Positions 48,167 through 57,334 of a stretch of 64,000 nucleotides of DNA are shown in pieces. Made by a program: the position numbers and the translations under genes. The first letter of the stretch is position 1. Every line of letters starts with the position of its first letter. The notes under the pieces were generated by a model. The model worked only from the letters and a program-made list of their open reading frames with translations. It was not told the DNA's origin and did not search any database. The stretch spans positions 62,001 through 126,000 of the forward strand of contig NZ_QOVF01000006.1 of assembly GCF_008365385.1 (NCBI RefSeq). Reading direction: 5' to 3'. This DNA is from Halopseudomonas laoshanensis (GTDB lineage Bacteria > Pseudomonadota > Gammaproteobacteria > Pseudomonadales > Pseudomonadaceae).

Positions 48167-48187
48167 CCTCCCTGCCGTCGCTATCAT
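48160..48187 (+). promoter_or_regulatory. bioB promoter
   Basis: TTGACA (48160-48165), 16-base spacer, TATCAT (48182-48187), placed 54 bases before the bioB ATG. The -35 is inside the right half of the biotin operator. Confidence 0.8.
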
Positions 48188-48241
48188 GCGTGCATAGCTT
48201 AAATATAGATGGTTGTTCATCCCTATTTCAGGATTCTATTC

Positions 48242-49303
48242 ATGACAGTTTCATCCTTGACCACCTCCGTCACCCGTCATAACTGGAAGCCAGCCGAAGT
48301 GCTGGCGCTGTTTCGCCAGCCCTTCAATGATTTGATGTTCCAGGCGCAAACCGTACACCGCCAACACTTCGATGCCAACCGGGTGCAGGTTTCAACCCTG
48401 TTGTCGATCAAGACCGGTGCCTGTCCGGAAGACTGCAAGTACTGCCCGCAGTCGGGTCACTACAACACCGGGCTGGACAAGGAAAAGCTGCTGGAAGTGC
48501 AGAAGGTCCTGGATGAAGCCGTCGCCGCCAAAGCCATTGGCGCAACCCGCTTCTGCATGGGCGCGGCCTGGAAGCACCCGTCTGACAAGGACATGCCCTA
48601 CGTCCTGGAAATGGTCAAAGGCGTGCGCAAGCTCGGCCTGGAGACCTGCATGACCCTGGGCAAGTTGACCAAGGAACAGACGCGCGAGCTGGCTGAAGCC
48701 GGGTTGGATTACTACAACCACAATCTGGACACCTCGCCAGAGTTCTACGGCAATATCATTACCACCCGCACCTTCGGCGACCGCCTGGAGACACTGTCTT
48801 ACGTGCGCGACGCCGGCATGAAGATCTGTTCGGGCGGTATTCTCGGCATGGGTGAGTCGCTGGAAGACCGCGCCGGCCTGCTGATCCAACTGGCCAATCT
48901 GCCTGAGCACCCGGAAAGCGTGCCGATCAACATGCTGGTCAAGGTCAAGGGCACCCCGCTGGAAAACGAAGCCGATGTTGATCCCTTCGATTTCATTCGC
49001 ACCTTGGCCGTGGCGCGAATCATGATGCCAAAATCCCATGTGCGCCTGTCCGCTGGCCGTGAGCAGATGAACGAACAAACCCAGGCCCTGGCGTTCTTCG
49101 CTGGCGCCAATTCGATCTTCTACGGCGATCGTTTGCTGACCACGTCCAACCCGCAGGCCGAGAAGGACATGCGTCTGTTCGACCGCCTGGGCATCAAGCC
49201 TGAAGAGCGTGAAGAGCATGACGACGAGGTTCACCAGGCGGCCATCGAGCAGGCGCTGGTTGAACAGCGCGACAGTGAAATGTTCGTGAATGCGGCGGGC
49301 TGA
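48242..49303 (+). CDS. bioB: Biotin synthase
   Basis: This 353-residue radical SAM enzyme has the cluster motif [17 protein letters not shown] (CxxxCxxC). Further conserved blocks are [27 protein letters not shown] and [13 protein letters not shown], with [13 protein letters not shown] carrying the Arg ligand of the second cluster. It inserts sulfur into dethiobiotin, the last step of biotin synthesis. ATG at 48242 with AGGA upstream. First gene of bioBFHCD. Confidence 0.98.
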   Translation: MTVSSLTTSVTRHNWKPAEVLALFRQPFNDLMFQAQTVHRQHFDANRVQVSTLLSIKTGACPEDCKYCPQSGHYNTGLDKEKLLEVQKVLDEAVAAKAIGATRFCMGAAWKHPSDKDMPYVLEMVKGVRKLGLETCMTLGKLTKEQTRELAEAGLDYYNHNLDTSPEFYGNIITTRTFGDRLETLSYVRDAGMKICSGGILGMGESLEDRAGLLIQLANLPEHPESVPINMLVKVKGTPLENEADVDPFDFIRTLAVARIMMPKSHVRLSAGREQMNEQTQALAFFAGANSIFYGDRLLTTSNPQAEKDMRLFDRLGIKPEEREEHDDEVHQAAIEQALVEQRDSEMFVNAAG

Positions 49304-49310
49304 TTAACCG

Positions 49311-49420
49311 CAGCAGCAAGCTTTCAGCGACGAGCGGCAAGCCGCGGGTGCCTTCAACACCCTCGGCCTGTCATCTTCTCAATCGGTAATATGCGCCGCC
49401 AGCTTCAAGCTGGCGGCTAG
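49311..49420. repeat. Repeat-containing spacer between bioB and bioF
   Basis: A degenerate AGCGGCAAGCCGC element (49338-49350 region) is followed by a perfect 11-bp inverted repeat, GCCGCCAGCTT (49395-49405) with AAGCTGGCGGC (49407-49417), and a single-base centre. It resembles the intergenic elements at 36092 and 60405. It could separate bioB mRNA from the downstream genes. Confidence 0.6.
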
Positions 49421-49436
49421 CAGTTGCGTGAGCCCT

Positions 49437-50627
49437 ATGTCCTTCAATCTGTCATCCCGTCTCGCTGAGCGCCGTGCGGCTCATTTGTACCGGCAGCGCC
49501 CGCTGCTGGAGTCACCTCAGGGCGTGCGGGTGGTGGTGGATGGTCAGCCGCTGCTGGCGTTCTGCAATAACGACTACCTCGGCCTGGCCAGTCATCCGGC
49601 GGTGATCGAAGCCTTTGCCGAGGGCGCGCGTCGTTGGGGTGTGGGCGGCGGTGCCTCGCACCTGGTGGTTGGCCATAGCCAGCCGCATCATGAACTGGAA
49701 GAGGCGCTGGCCGAGTTTACCGGCCGGCCGCGAGCGCTACTCATGTCCAGCGGTTACATGGCCAACCTGGGTGCAGTCACTGCGTTAGCGGGGCAGGGCG
49801 ATACGGTCCTGGAAGACCGGCTCAATCATGCGTCACTGCTGGATGCCGGCCTGCTCAGCGGGGCACGGTTTTCGCGCTATCTGCACAACGATATGAATAG
49901 TCTTGCCAGTCGGCTCGACAAATCGCAAGGCAATACCCTGGTGATCACCGACGGCGTATTCAGCATGGACGGGGACCTGGCAGAGCTGCCGGGTGTGTGT
50001 GCGACTGCTGCCGAGCGGGGGGCTTGGGTGATGGTCGACGACGCACACGGCTTCGGCTGCCTGGGCAACAATGGCGGTGGGATCGTCGAGCATTTCGGTC
50101 TCAGTGTGGAGCAGGTACCGGTATTGATCGGCACCCTCGGCAAGGCTTTCGGTACTGCTGGCGCCTTTGTGGCGGGTAGTGAGGAGTTGATCGAGACCCT
50201 TATCCAGTTCGCCCGGCCCTATATTTACACCACCAGTCAGCCGCCGGCAGTTGCCTGCGCCACGCTGCGCAGCCTGCAATTGCTTCAGGGTGAACATTGG
50301 CGCCGGGAGCGGCTGGCGCAATTGATTGCGCAGTTCCGTATTGGTGTGGCCGATATCGGCCTTGAGTTGATGAACAGTCCCACACCGATCCAACCGATTC
50401 TGGTCGGTAGCAGCGAGCGTGCTATGGCGCTCTCGGCAGCACTGCGTGAACAGGGCATTCTCGTCACCGCCATCCGCCCGCCTACCGTGCCGCGGGGCAC
50501 CGCGCGGCTACGCGTGACCCTCAGCGCTGCGCACACTGAAAACGACGTTAACCAGTTACTGGACGCCTTGAAACGCGCCGTGGCGCAGCTACCCGTGACG
50601 CAATCATCCGAGGCTCATGATGCCTGA
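49437..50627 (+). CDS. bioF: 8-amino-7-oxononanoate synthase
   Basis: This 396-residue PLP enzyme has [27 protein letters not shown] (Asp for the pyridine nitrogen) and the lysine loop [14 protein letters not shown]. It condenses pimeloyl-ACP with alanine. I used the ATG at 49437; a GTG at 49428 is in frame. It overlaps bioH by eight bases. Confidence 0.97.
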   Translation: MSFNLSSRLAERRAAHLYRQRPLLESPQGVRVVVDGQPLLAFCNNDYLGLASHPAVIEAFAEGARRWGVGGGASHLVVGHSQPHHELEEALAEFTGRPRALLMSSGYMANLGAVTALAGQGDTVLEDRLNHASLLDAGLLSGARFSRYLHNDMNSLASRLDKSQGNTLVITDGVFSMDGDLAELPGVCATAAERGAWVMVDDAHGFGCLGNNGGGIVEHFGLSVEQVPVLIGTLGKAFGTAGAFVAGSEELIETLIQFARPYIYTTSQPPAVACATLRSLQLLQGEHWRRERLAQLIAQFRIGVADIGLELMNSPTPIQPILVGSSERAMALSAALREQGILVTAIRPPTVPRGTARLRVTLSAAHTENDVNQLLDALKRAVAQLPVTQSSEAHDA

Positions 50628-51336
50628 CATTACGCTTTTACCTGGCTGGGCTCTTTCCCAGGAGGCCATGCAGCCACTGGCCGATGCATTGACTCCAGCG
50701 CTTCCCGGCTGGCAGGTCGGCACGCAGGGAATGCCGGCGCTGCAACTGTCGACGCTGGAAACCGATCTGGCAGCTTTGGCTGAACAGTTGCCGGCGGGGG
50801 TGCTCGTAGGTTGGTCGTTGGGTGGCATGCTCGCGGTGCAATTACAGCGGCGTTTCCCCGAGCGTTTCAGTCACGTGGTGACTATCGCCAGTAATGGCTG
50901 TTTTGTGGTGCGTAAGGATTGGCCCGCGGCCATGCCAGCCGAGACGTTCAAGACATTCCTGAATGATTTCCGCATTCAGCCTGAAAAAATACTCAAACGT
51001 TTTGCCCTGCTGGTGGCTCAGGGCAGCGAGCAACCACGCGCCCTGGCACAAAAGCTCGAATGGGATGACGCCGATGCGGACCAGCGGCTGCATGCGCTGG
51101 CCTTGCTCGGTGTGCTGGACAGTCGCGCGGCGCTGAAAGCCTCGGCTGCATCCAGCCTTCACTGCTTCGGCGGGCAGGATGCGCTGGTACCCGCTGCGGC
51201 GGCGCAGGCGCTTGAAGACCTGCAACCCCTTGTGCAGGTCGCAGTTCACGCTCATGCCAGCCATGCGCTCCCTCTGGAGCAGCCAGAGTGGCTGGCCGAG
51301 CACATCGCCGCGTTTTTGGTTCGGCTATATGACTGA
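50620..51336 (+). CDS. bioH: Pimeloyl-ACP methyl ester esterase
   Basis: This 238-residue alpha/beta hydrolase has the nucleophile elbow VGWSLGGML, the acid in FGGQDALVP and the histidine in [13 protein letters not shown]. Together with bioF and bioC this is BioH, which removes the methyl group placed by BioC. Two adjacent ATGs exist (50617 and 50620); the second has better spacing from GAGG. It overlaps bioC. Confidence 0.94.
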   Translation: MPDITLLPGWALSQEAMQPLADALTPALPGWQVGTQGMPALQLSTLETDLAALAEQLPAGVLVGWSLGGMLAVQLQRRFPERFSHVVTIASNGCFVVRKDWPAAMPAETFKTFLNDFRIQPEKILKRFALLVAQGSEQPRALAQKLEWDDADADQRLHALALLGVLDSRAALKASAASSLHCFGGQDALVPAAAAQALEDLQPLVQVAVHAHASHALPLEQPEWLAEHIAAFLVRLYD

Positions 51337-52117
51337 GATGGTTATCGATAAACGCCGGGTGGCTGAATCCTTCAGTCGCGCCGCAAGTTCCTATGATCAG
51401 GCGGCAGAGTTTCAGCGCCAGGTAGGTTCGAATCTGCTGGCGCGGCTGCCCGAGCGCTTTGCGCCCCAGGCGATCATTGATCTGGGCTGTGGCACTGGTT
51501 ATTTCACCCGCGCGCTGACGCAACGCTATCAACAGCCGGTAATGGGTCTGGATCTGGCAGAAGGCATGCTGCGTTTCGCCAATAGCCAATCCATTGCCGA
51601 GAGCTCCTGGGTAGTGGCCGATGCGGAAGCATTGCCGCTCAAAACCGGGTCGCAGGATTTGATCTTCTCCAGTCTCGCGCTGCAATGGTGCCCTGATCTG
51701 TTGCGGGCATTGACTCAGGCCGCGCAAGCACTGCGACCTGGCGGCTGCCTGGCGTTTTCTACACTGGTAGAAGGCACGCTGACAGAGTTGCAGCAGGCCT
51801 GGCAGACCGTCGATGGCTTCGTTCACGTCAACCGGTTCATGCCCTTGGCCGACTTGCAGCAATTGCTGGCGATGGCCGGTTTCGGCCGCTGGCACTGTGA
51901 GGTAGAAGAGCACGTGCTGCGTTATGCGCAGCTCAGTGGCCTGACCCAGGAGTTGAAGGCTCTGGGCGCTCATAACCTTAACGCAGGACGCCCGGGAGGC
52001 TTGACCGGGCGTGCGCGCTTGCGCGCGTTAACCCAGGCCTATGAAAGCTTTCGTCAGCCCGCCGGGCTGCCCGCGACCTACCAGGTGGCGCAGATTCTCA
52101 TGTTCAAGGAGTCGTAA
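51329..52117 (+). CDS. bioC: Malonyl-ACP O-methyltransferase
   Basis: This 262-residue class I SAM methyltransferase has IIDLGCGTGYFTRAL (SAM loop), MGLDLAEGML and the BioC-typical SSLALQWCPDL. It methylates malonyl-ACP to begin pimelate synthesis. The start ATG at 51329 overlaps the bioH stop; a longer upstream frame overlaps bioH extensively and is not credible. Confidence 0.95.
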   Translation: MTEMVIDKRRVAESFSRAASSYDQAAEFQRQVGSNLLARLPERFAPQAIIDLGCGTGYFTRALTQRYQQPVMGLDLAEGMLRFANSQSIAESSWVVADAEALPLKTGSQDLIFSSLALQWCPDLLRALTQAAQALRPGGCLAFSTLVEGTLTELQQAWQTVDGFVHVNRFMPLADLQQLLAMAGFGRWHCEVEEHVLRYAQLSGLTQELKALGAHNLNAGRPGGLTGRARLRALTQAYESFRQPAGLPATYQVAQILMFKES

Positions 52118-52118
52118 C

Positions 52119-52799
52119 ATGCCCCAACGTTTCTTTGTTACCGGTACCGACACCGAGATAGGTAAAACCACTATCGCCTGTGGCCTGCTGCATGCGGCCA
52201 GGAAGGCGGGCCTGACTACGGCTGCCGCCAAACCGGTCGCGGCGGGCTGTGATGAAACCCCAAACGGCCTTCGCAACGAAGACGCGCTGGCGTTACAGGC
52301 GCAGTGTCAGCCGGAGCTGGCTTACGAGCTGATCAATCCGATTGCGCTCAAATCGGCCATAGCGCCGCACATTGCCGCCCTCGAAGAAGGCGTGCCATTG
52401 ACGGTGGAGCTCCTGGCAGGTGGCTGCCTTCAGGTGTTCGACCGCAATGCCGACCTGACTCTGGTGGAGGGCGCAGGTGGCTGGCGCGTGCCCTTGAATG
52501 ACGAACAAACCCTGGCAGATCTGGCCAAGGATCTGGATATTCCAGTGGTGATGGTGGTGGGCATGAAGCTGGGTTGCATCAATCACGCGATCTTGACCGC
52601 CGAAGCCATCGCTGCCGATGGATTGAAGTTGGCCGGCTGGGTAGCCAACCAGGTCGATCCACATATGAGCCGTCCGTCGGAAAATCTGGCGACCCTGCGT
52701 TTGCAGTTGAATGCACCGTGTCTGGGATTCGTGCCGTGGATGGAGCAGCCTTCAGCGGCCGCCATCGCCGACTATCTGGATCTGGCACCATTGTCTTGA
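52119..52799 (+). CDS. bioD: Dethiobiotin synthase
   Basis: This 226-residue P-loop enzyme begins with RFFVTGTDTEIGKTTIACGLL (Walker A) and has LVEGAGGWRVPLNDEQTLADLA. It closes the ureido ring of biotin. It starts one base after bioC stop with AAGGAG inside bioC. Last gene of the operon; bioA is not in this window. Confidence 0.97.
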   Translation: MPQRFFVTGTDTEIGKTTIACGLLHAARKAGLTTAAAKPVAAGCDETPNGLRNEDALALQAQCQPELAYELINPIALKSAIAPHIAALEEGVPLTVELLAGGCLQVFDRNADLTLVEGAGGWRVPLNDEQTLADLAKDLDIPVVMVVGMKLGCINHAILTAEAIAADGLKLAGWVANQVDPHMSRPSENLATLRLQLNAPCLGFVPWMEQPSAAAIADYLDLAPLS

Positions 52800-52890
52800 T
52801 CCCGGCTGTCGCGAACTGACCGATGGCGGTGCTCGCTGTAGTGGCTTTGTGCTTTAATGGTGCTAACCGTATTTATTGAGGGTAAACCCC

Positions 52891-53199
52891 ATGGCTTCAC
52901 TCGACCTGATGTCAGCCGGACTGAATAGTGTTCGTCAGGGACAGTACCGCGCCAATACCGCCGCTGCCGAGATCGCCCGCATGGGCGTTCAGCGCGACCC
53001 TGCCGCGTCCCAGGCTATCCCGTTGCAACCTGCCAATGGCCAGCCTGCAGCTACCGTTGCCGTGGATACCAATCGGCCAGTCAATCTGGTGGATAGCCTG
53101 GTCGAGTTGCAGCTGAGTCAACGCGAAGTAGAGGCGGGCGCCTCTGTCATTGATACAGCAGATGAAGTGCTTGGCACACTGCTGGACGTCACTGCCTGA
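52891..53199 (+). CDS. Miniature flagellar-rod-like protein
   Basis: This 102-residue protein looks like the two ends of a flagellar rod or hook protein with no core. The N-terminus SAGLNSVRQGQYRANTAAAEIARMG resembles the FlgBC/FlgG first helix. The C-terminus VDSLVELQLSQREVEAGASV followed by IDTADEVLGTLLDV resembles the FlgEFG C-terminal helix. The middle 25 residues are Pro/Ala-rich. There is no signal peptide and no flagellar gene cluster nearby. ATG at 52891 with AGGG upstream. Homology is inferred by eye only. Confidence 0.65.
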   Translation: MASLDLMSAGLNSVRQGQYRANTAAAEIARMGVQRDPAASQAIPLQPANGQPAATVAVDTNRPVNLVDSLVELQLSQREVEAGASVIDTADEVLGTLLDVTA

Positions 53200-53217
53200 T
53201 CCGCCAGGCCTTTTTCA

Positions 53218-53970
53218 ATGAGTAATCTCTCTATTTCCCCCGCCTTTTCGGGCATGGCTTCTGCCTACCCGCGCATGGCGGGCGCGTCGATGGGCGTTGC
53301 GGTCAACGGCTTTTCCGATCCTGCTGCTGTCCGTAGTTCCATTGCCCGGGAAGATGACCCGGCGGCGCGCAGTGCTGCGCTCCCAGTTACCGCCGCCAGC
53401 CCTTCAGATGAATCCTCCGCTGATAGCCAATCCGAGCGACAGGCGCAAGTACAGAGGCAGCTCAGTCAGGTAGAGGCGGAACTGTTACGCGTTACCCAGA
53501 CAGAAATCCGTGAGCTTGCCAGTCGTGACCGGGAAGTGCGTACGCACGAGCAGGCGCACAAGGCGGTCGGCGGTCAGTATGCCGGTGCTGTCAGTTACAG
53601 TTATGAGCGTGGTCCGGATGGCCGCATGTATGCGGTGGGCGGTTCGGTTGCCATCGATACGGCGGCAATCCCCGGCGATCCGGCAGCGACGTTGCAGAAA
53701 TTGCAGCAGGTTCAGCGCGCGGCTCTGGCTCCAGCGCAACCCTCCGCGCAGGATTTGTCGGTTGCCGCGCAGGCGGCGCAGGCCATGGCGCAAGCGCGCG
53801 CTGAACTGGCGACTGACACCCTGGATGCTGCGACCGGCGAAGATGACGCGAACGCGGAGAATCGCGATCGCACGCCAGTTAATACCGAAGCGGACAAGGG
53901 CATCGCAGCATACAAGCAGGTAGATGCAGCAGACAGCCTCCCCGGCCCGTCTTTGCGAGCTCAAGCTTAA
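53218..53970 (+). CDS. SprA-related putative metalloprotease
   Basis: This 250-residue protein has a central REVRTHEQAHKAVGGQYAG-type block carrying an HExxH motif, then VSYSYERGPDGRMYAVGGSVAIDT, as in the SprA-related family. The flanks are Ala/Gln-rich and probably disordered, with coiled-coil stretches on both sides. It lacks a recognisable signal peptide. It starts 18 bases after the rod-like gene and is probably cotranscribed with it. The substrate is unknown. Confidence 0.75.
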   Translation: MSNLSISPAFSGMASAYPRMAGASMGVAVNGFSDPAAVRSSIAREDDPAARSAALPVTAASPSDESSADSQSERQAQVQRQLSQVEAELLRVTQTEIRELASRDREVRTHEQAHKAVGGQYAGAVSYSYERGPDGRMYAVGGSVAIDTAAIPGDPAATLQKLQQVQRAALAPAQPSAQDLSVAAQAAQAMAQARAELATDTLDAATGEDDANAENRDRTPVNTEADKGIAAYKQVDAADSLPGPSLRAQA

Positions 53971-54076
53971 ACGTTCCAGCCTGACTTCCAGGCGCAAGTC
54001 ATTTTCTTCTCCACTCAATCTGTCTCTCTGGGCTCTCCCGTTACAATTTTTTTGTAGCGTCGCGGCGTACAAAGAG

Positions 54077-54105
54077 TTGACATCATTTGCGCGTAAACGT
54101 ATGTT
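54077..54105 (+). promoter_or_regulatory. Promoter of the second acyl-CoA dehydrogenase
   Basis: TTGACA (54077-54082), 17-base spacer, TATGTT (54100-54105). The predicted transcription start falls inside the adjacent palindrome. Confidence 0.75.
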
Positions 54106-54122
54106 TCAAACGTCTGTTTGAA
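54105..54122. promoter_or_regulatory. PsrA-type operator
   Basis: TTCAAAC-GTCT-GTTTGAA is a perfect palindrome that fits the PsrA consensus (G/C)AAAC-N2-4-GTTT(G/C). It overlaps the -10 end and start site of the promoter at 54077. PsrA is the long-chain fatty-acid-responsive repressor of beta-oxidation genes in Pseudomonas. Confidence 0.78.
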
Positions 54123-54232
54123 TTAGCTGCTGATGGCGTGCTGAATTTAGTCCGCACACGATCGAACGCAGCACCCAACCGCAGCCCTGATGCTGCTCTT
54201 GAATCCCGTTATAACCGTTGAGGTCAAGTACC

Positions 54233-56038
54233 ATGCCCGATTACAAGGCTCCCCTGCGTGACATCCGCTTCGTCCGCGACGAACTGCTGGGTTATGAAGA
54301 ACACTACAAGAGCCTGCCAGGCTGCGAAGACGCCACGCCGGATATGGTCGATGCCATTCTGGAAGAGGGCGCCAAATTCTGTGAGAACGTTATCGGGCCG
54401 CTCAACCGTGTCGGCGATACCGAAGGCTGTACCTGGAGCGCTGAAGGCGTCAAGACGCCGTCCGGTTTCAAGGAAGCTTACAAGCAGTACGTAGAAGGCG
54501 GCTGGCCGAGCCTGGCACATGATGTTGATCATGGCGGCCAGGGCTTGCCCGAGTCTCTGGGGCTGGCGATCAGCGAAATGATCGGTCAGGCCAACTGGTC
54601 CTGGGGCATGTACCCCGGCCTGTCCCATGGTTGCATGAACACCATTTCTACCCACGGTACCGACGACCAGAAGCACACCTACCTGACCAAGCTGGTTTCC
54701 GGTCAGTGGACCGGCACCATGTGCCTGACCGAATCGCATTGCGGTACAGACCTGGGCATGCTGCGTACCAAGGCAGAGCCACAGGCCGACGGCAGCTACA
54801 AGCTCAGCGGCACCAAGATCTTCATCTCTTCGGGTGAGCACGATATGGCTGAGAACATCGTCCACATCGTCCTGGCCCGCCTGCCCGATGCACCGGCTGG
54901 CACCAAGGGTATCTCCCTGTTCATCGTGCCGAAGTTCCTTCCCGATGCGAATGGCGAGAAAGGCGAGCGTAACGGCGTTAACTGCGGTTCGCTGGAACAC
55001 AAGATGGGCATCCACGGTAACGCGACCTGCGTGATGAACTTCGACGGCGCCACTGGCTTCCTGATTGGGCCGCCGAACAAGGGCCTGAATGCGATGTTTA
55101 CCTTTATGAACACCGCGCGTCTGGGTACCGCACTGCAAGGTCTGGCGCATGCCGAGATCGGTTTCCAGGGTGGCATCGAATATGCCCGCGATCGCTTGCA
55201 AATGCGTTCACTGACCGGTCCGAAGGCGCCAGAGAAGGCCGCTGATCCGATCATTGTGCATCCTGATGTACGCCGCATGCTGCTGACTATGAAAGCCTTT
55301 GCCGAAGGCAACCGCGCGATGGTGTATTTCACTGCCAAGCAGGTCGACATCGTCAAGAACAGCCAGGATGAAGAGCAGAAGAAGCAGGCCGATGCATTGC
55401 TGGCCTTCCTGACGCCGATCGCCAAGGCCTTCATGACCGAAGTCGGCTTTGAAGCTGCCAACCACGGCGTGCAGATCTACGGTGGCCATGGCTTTATCGC
55501 CGAGTGGGGCATGGAGCAGAACGTCCGTGATGCGCGTATCTCCATGTTGTACGAAGGTACTACCGGTATCCAGGCACTGGATCTGCTGGGCCGCAAAGTC
55601 CTGATGACCCAGGGCGAGGCGCTGAAGTGCTTCACCAAGATCGTGCACAAGTTCTGTCAGAATCAGGAAGGCAACGACGCCATCAAGGAATTCGTAACGC
55701 CGCTGAATCAGCTGAACAAAGAGTGGGGCGAGCTGACCATGAAGGTCGGTATGGCTGCCATGAAGGACCGTGAAATGGTCGGCGCTGCGTCAGTGGATTA
55801 CTGCATGTACTCCGGTTACGCCTGCCTGGCCTACTTCTGGGCCGATATGGCTCGCGTTGCAGCCGAGAAGCTGGCTGAAGGTACCTCCGACGAAGCCTTC
55901 TACCAGGCCAAGCTGCAGACCGCGCGTTTCTACTTCCAGCGCATTCTGCCGCGCACTCGCATGCACGTTGATGCGATGCTGTCAGGCGCAGACAACCTGA
56001 TGGACATGCCCGCAGAGAACTTCGCTCTGGGTTATTGA
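54233..56038 (+). CDS. Acyl-CoA dehydrogenase, large form, PsrA-regulated
   Basis: This 601-residue enzyme is related over most of its length to the one at 44418. It has [24 protein letters not shown], the [17 protein letters not shown] flavin-binding region, [16 protein letters not shown] with the catalytic glutamate, and a C-terminal helical extension. Its place after the bio operon matches P. aeruginosa PA0506-PA0508 as I recall. The operator upstream suggests induction by long-chain fatty acids. Start ATG 54233 with GAGGT upstream. Confidence 0.92.
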   Translation: MPDYKAPLRDIRFVRDELLGYEEHYKSLPGCEDATPDMVDAILEEGAKFCENVIGPLNRVGDTEGCTWSAEGVKTPSGFKEAYKQYVEGGWPSLAHDVDHGGQGLPESLGLAISEMIGQANWSWGMYPGLSHGCMNTISTHGTDDQKHTYLTKLVSGQWTGTMCLTESHCGTDLGMLRTKAEPQADGSYKLSGTKIFISSGEHDMAENIVHIVLARLPDAPAGTKGISLFIVPKFLPDANGEKGERNGVNCGSLEHKMGIHGNATCVMNFDGATGFLIGPPNKGLNAMFTFMNTARLGTALQGLAHAEIGFQGGIEYARDRLQMRSLTGPKAPEKAADPIIVHPDVRRMLLTMKAFAEGNRAMVYFTAKQVDIVKNSQDEEQKKQADALLAFLTPIAKAFMTEVGFEAANHGVQIYGGHGFIAEWGMEQNVRDARISMLYEGTTGIQALDLLGRKVLMTQGEALKCFTKIVHKFCQNQEGNDAIKEFVTPLNQLNKEWGELTMKVGMAAMKDREMVGAASVDYCMYSGYACLAYFWADMARVAAEKLAEGTSDEAFYQAKLQTARFYFQRILPRTRMHVDAMLSGADNLMDMPAENFALGY

Positions 56039-56072
56039 TCGTTTAGGTTGTTATGCTGAAATAGTCGTACTG

Positions 56073-56107
56073 AAAAAGGCTGCTCCCGTGAGGGGGCGGC
56101 CTTTTTT
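56073..56107. terminator. Bidirectional terminator between acyl-CoA dehydrogenase and egtB
   Basis: AAAAAGGCTGCTCCC-GTGA-GGGGGCGGCCTTTTTT forms a stem of about 10 bp with two G-U pairs, with A-run and T-run flanks that serve both strands. Confidence 0.85.
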
Positions 56108-56131
56108 GTGCTGATTGCTTTAGGTCGATGG

Positions 56132-57334
56132 CTACCGTGCCAGACGCACGCCGCTGAATTGCCAGCGCGCCTGGGCAGGAAAGAAATTACGATAGCTATG
56201 CCGCGCATGGCTTTCTGGCGTAGCGACCGAGCTGCCGCGCAAGACCATCTGATTGAGCATGAATTTGCCATTGTATTCACCCACCGCGCCCGCCGCTGGC
56301 TGGTATCCGGGGTAGGCGAGATAGGAGCTGTTGGTCCATTGCCATACTTCCCCATGTAGCCCCGCCAGATCCTCTGACTGCGCAGCCAGCTCCCATTCCG
56401 CTTCAGTGGGCAAACGTGCCGCGGCCCAACGTGCATAAGCGTCCGCCTCGTAGAAACTGATATGGCTGACTGGCGCATGGTGATTGAGCGGCACTCTTCC
56501 ATGCAGGGTAAATACGCTCCAGCCCTGTTCATCGTGCTGCCAGTAAAGCGGCGCCTGCCAGCCATGCAGGCCGATATGATCCCAGGCTTCCGAGAGCCAC
56601 AGCTCCGGACGGCGATAACCGCCATCAAGCATAAACGCCAGAAACTCACCGTTACTGACATTGCGCGTGGCCAGTTCGAAGGGTTCCAGCCAGACCCGAT
56701 GCCGTGGCCGTTCATTGTCAAAACCGAAACCCGAGCCCTGATGACCAATTTCGATCAGACCACCCGAATAAGTTTGGAAAGCCACGCCGAGGTCGTCGCC
56801 CGCCCGCGGTGACTGGTCCGCAGATTCTGCCCGCCAGGCAGGGGCTAACGGGTTGCAGCTGAAGTGGTGTTTGAGGTCGGTGAGTATCAGCTCCTGATGC
56901 TGCTGCTCGTGTTGCAGCCCCAGTTCGATCAGATCGAGCTCTGTATCGCGAAGCTCGGAGTCGGCAAGCAGGGCGAGCATATGCCGATCCACATGATCGC
57001 GGTATTGGAGAACCCGATCCAATCCAGGGCGCGACAGCAGGCCACGTTCGGCGCGCAAGTGTCGCTCGCCGACGCCAATATAATAGGAGTTGAACAGCAC
57101 CTTGAAGGCTGGGTCGAAGGGCGGCGGCGGGTGTTTGGATTCCGCCAGCAGAAAGGTCTCGAAGAACCAGCTGGTGTGCGCCAGATGCCATTTCAGCGGG
57201 CTGGCGTCAGGCATGGACTGCAGTTGGCAGTCCTCTGCACTCAAGCCGTGCACCAGCGCCAAGCTGTGGGCGCGGACCTTATGGAAGCGCGCCGCTAATG
57301 ATGCCGCGCGGGGTAGTGGTTGAGGCATGCTCAT
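56132..57334 (-). CDS. egtB: EgtB-type non-heme iron sulfoxide synthase
   Basis: This 400-residue protein has a DinB-like domain with iron ligands in WHLAHTSWFFETF (His near residue 53) and the HX3HXE motif HEQQHQE at 142-148. A C-terminal sulfatase-modifying-factor domain follows (GEVWQWTNSSYLAYPGY, VLRGSS, RHSYRNFF). EgtB joins hercynine to a thiol to make ergothioneine. With only egtD beside it and no egtA or egtC, cysteine rather than gamma-glutamylcysteine may be the sulfur donor. A selenoneine-type SenA is less likely because senB/senC are absent. It overlaps egtD by four bases. Confidence 0.9.
   Translation of the reverse strand: MSMPQPLPRAASLAARFHKVRAHSLALVHGLSAEDCQLQSMPDASPLKWHLAHTSWFFETFLLAESKHPPPPFDPAFKVLFNSYYIGVGERHLRAERGLLSRPGLDRVLQYRDHVDRHMLALLADSELRDTELDLIELGLQHEQQHQELILTDLKHHFSCNPLAPAWRAESADQSPRAGDDLGVAFQTYSGGLIEIGHQGSGFGFDNERPRHRVWLEPFELATRNVSNGEFLAFMLDGGYRRPELWLSEAWDHIGLHGWQAPLYWQHDEQGWSVFTLHGRVPLNHHAPVSHISFYEADAYARWAAARLPTEAEWELAAQSEDLAGLHGEVWQWTNSSYLAYPGYQPAAGAVGEYNGKFMLNQMVLRGSSVATPESHARHSYRNFFPAQARWQFSGVRLAR

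Noticed and set aside
50993-51973. Minus-strand open frame across bioH and bioC
   Set aside because: It is antisense to two firm biotin genes and crosses their junction; there is no protein family match by eye.
56032-56748. Minus-strand frame overlapping egtB
   Set aside because: It is an alternative frame of egtB; the egtB frame carries the iron-binding HX3HXE motif and is coupled to egtD.
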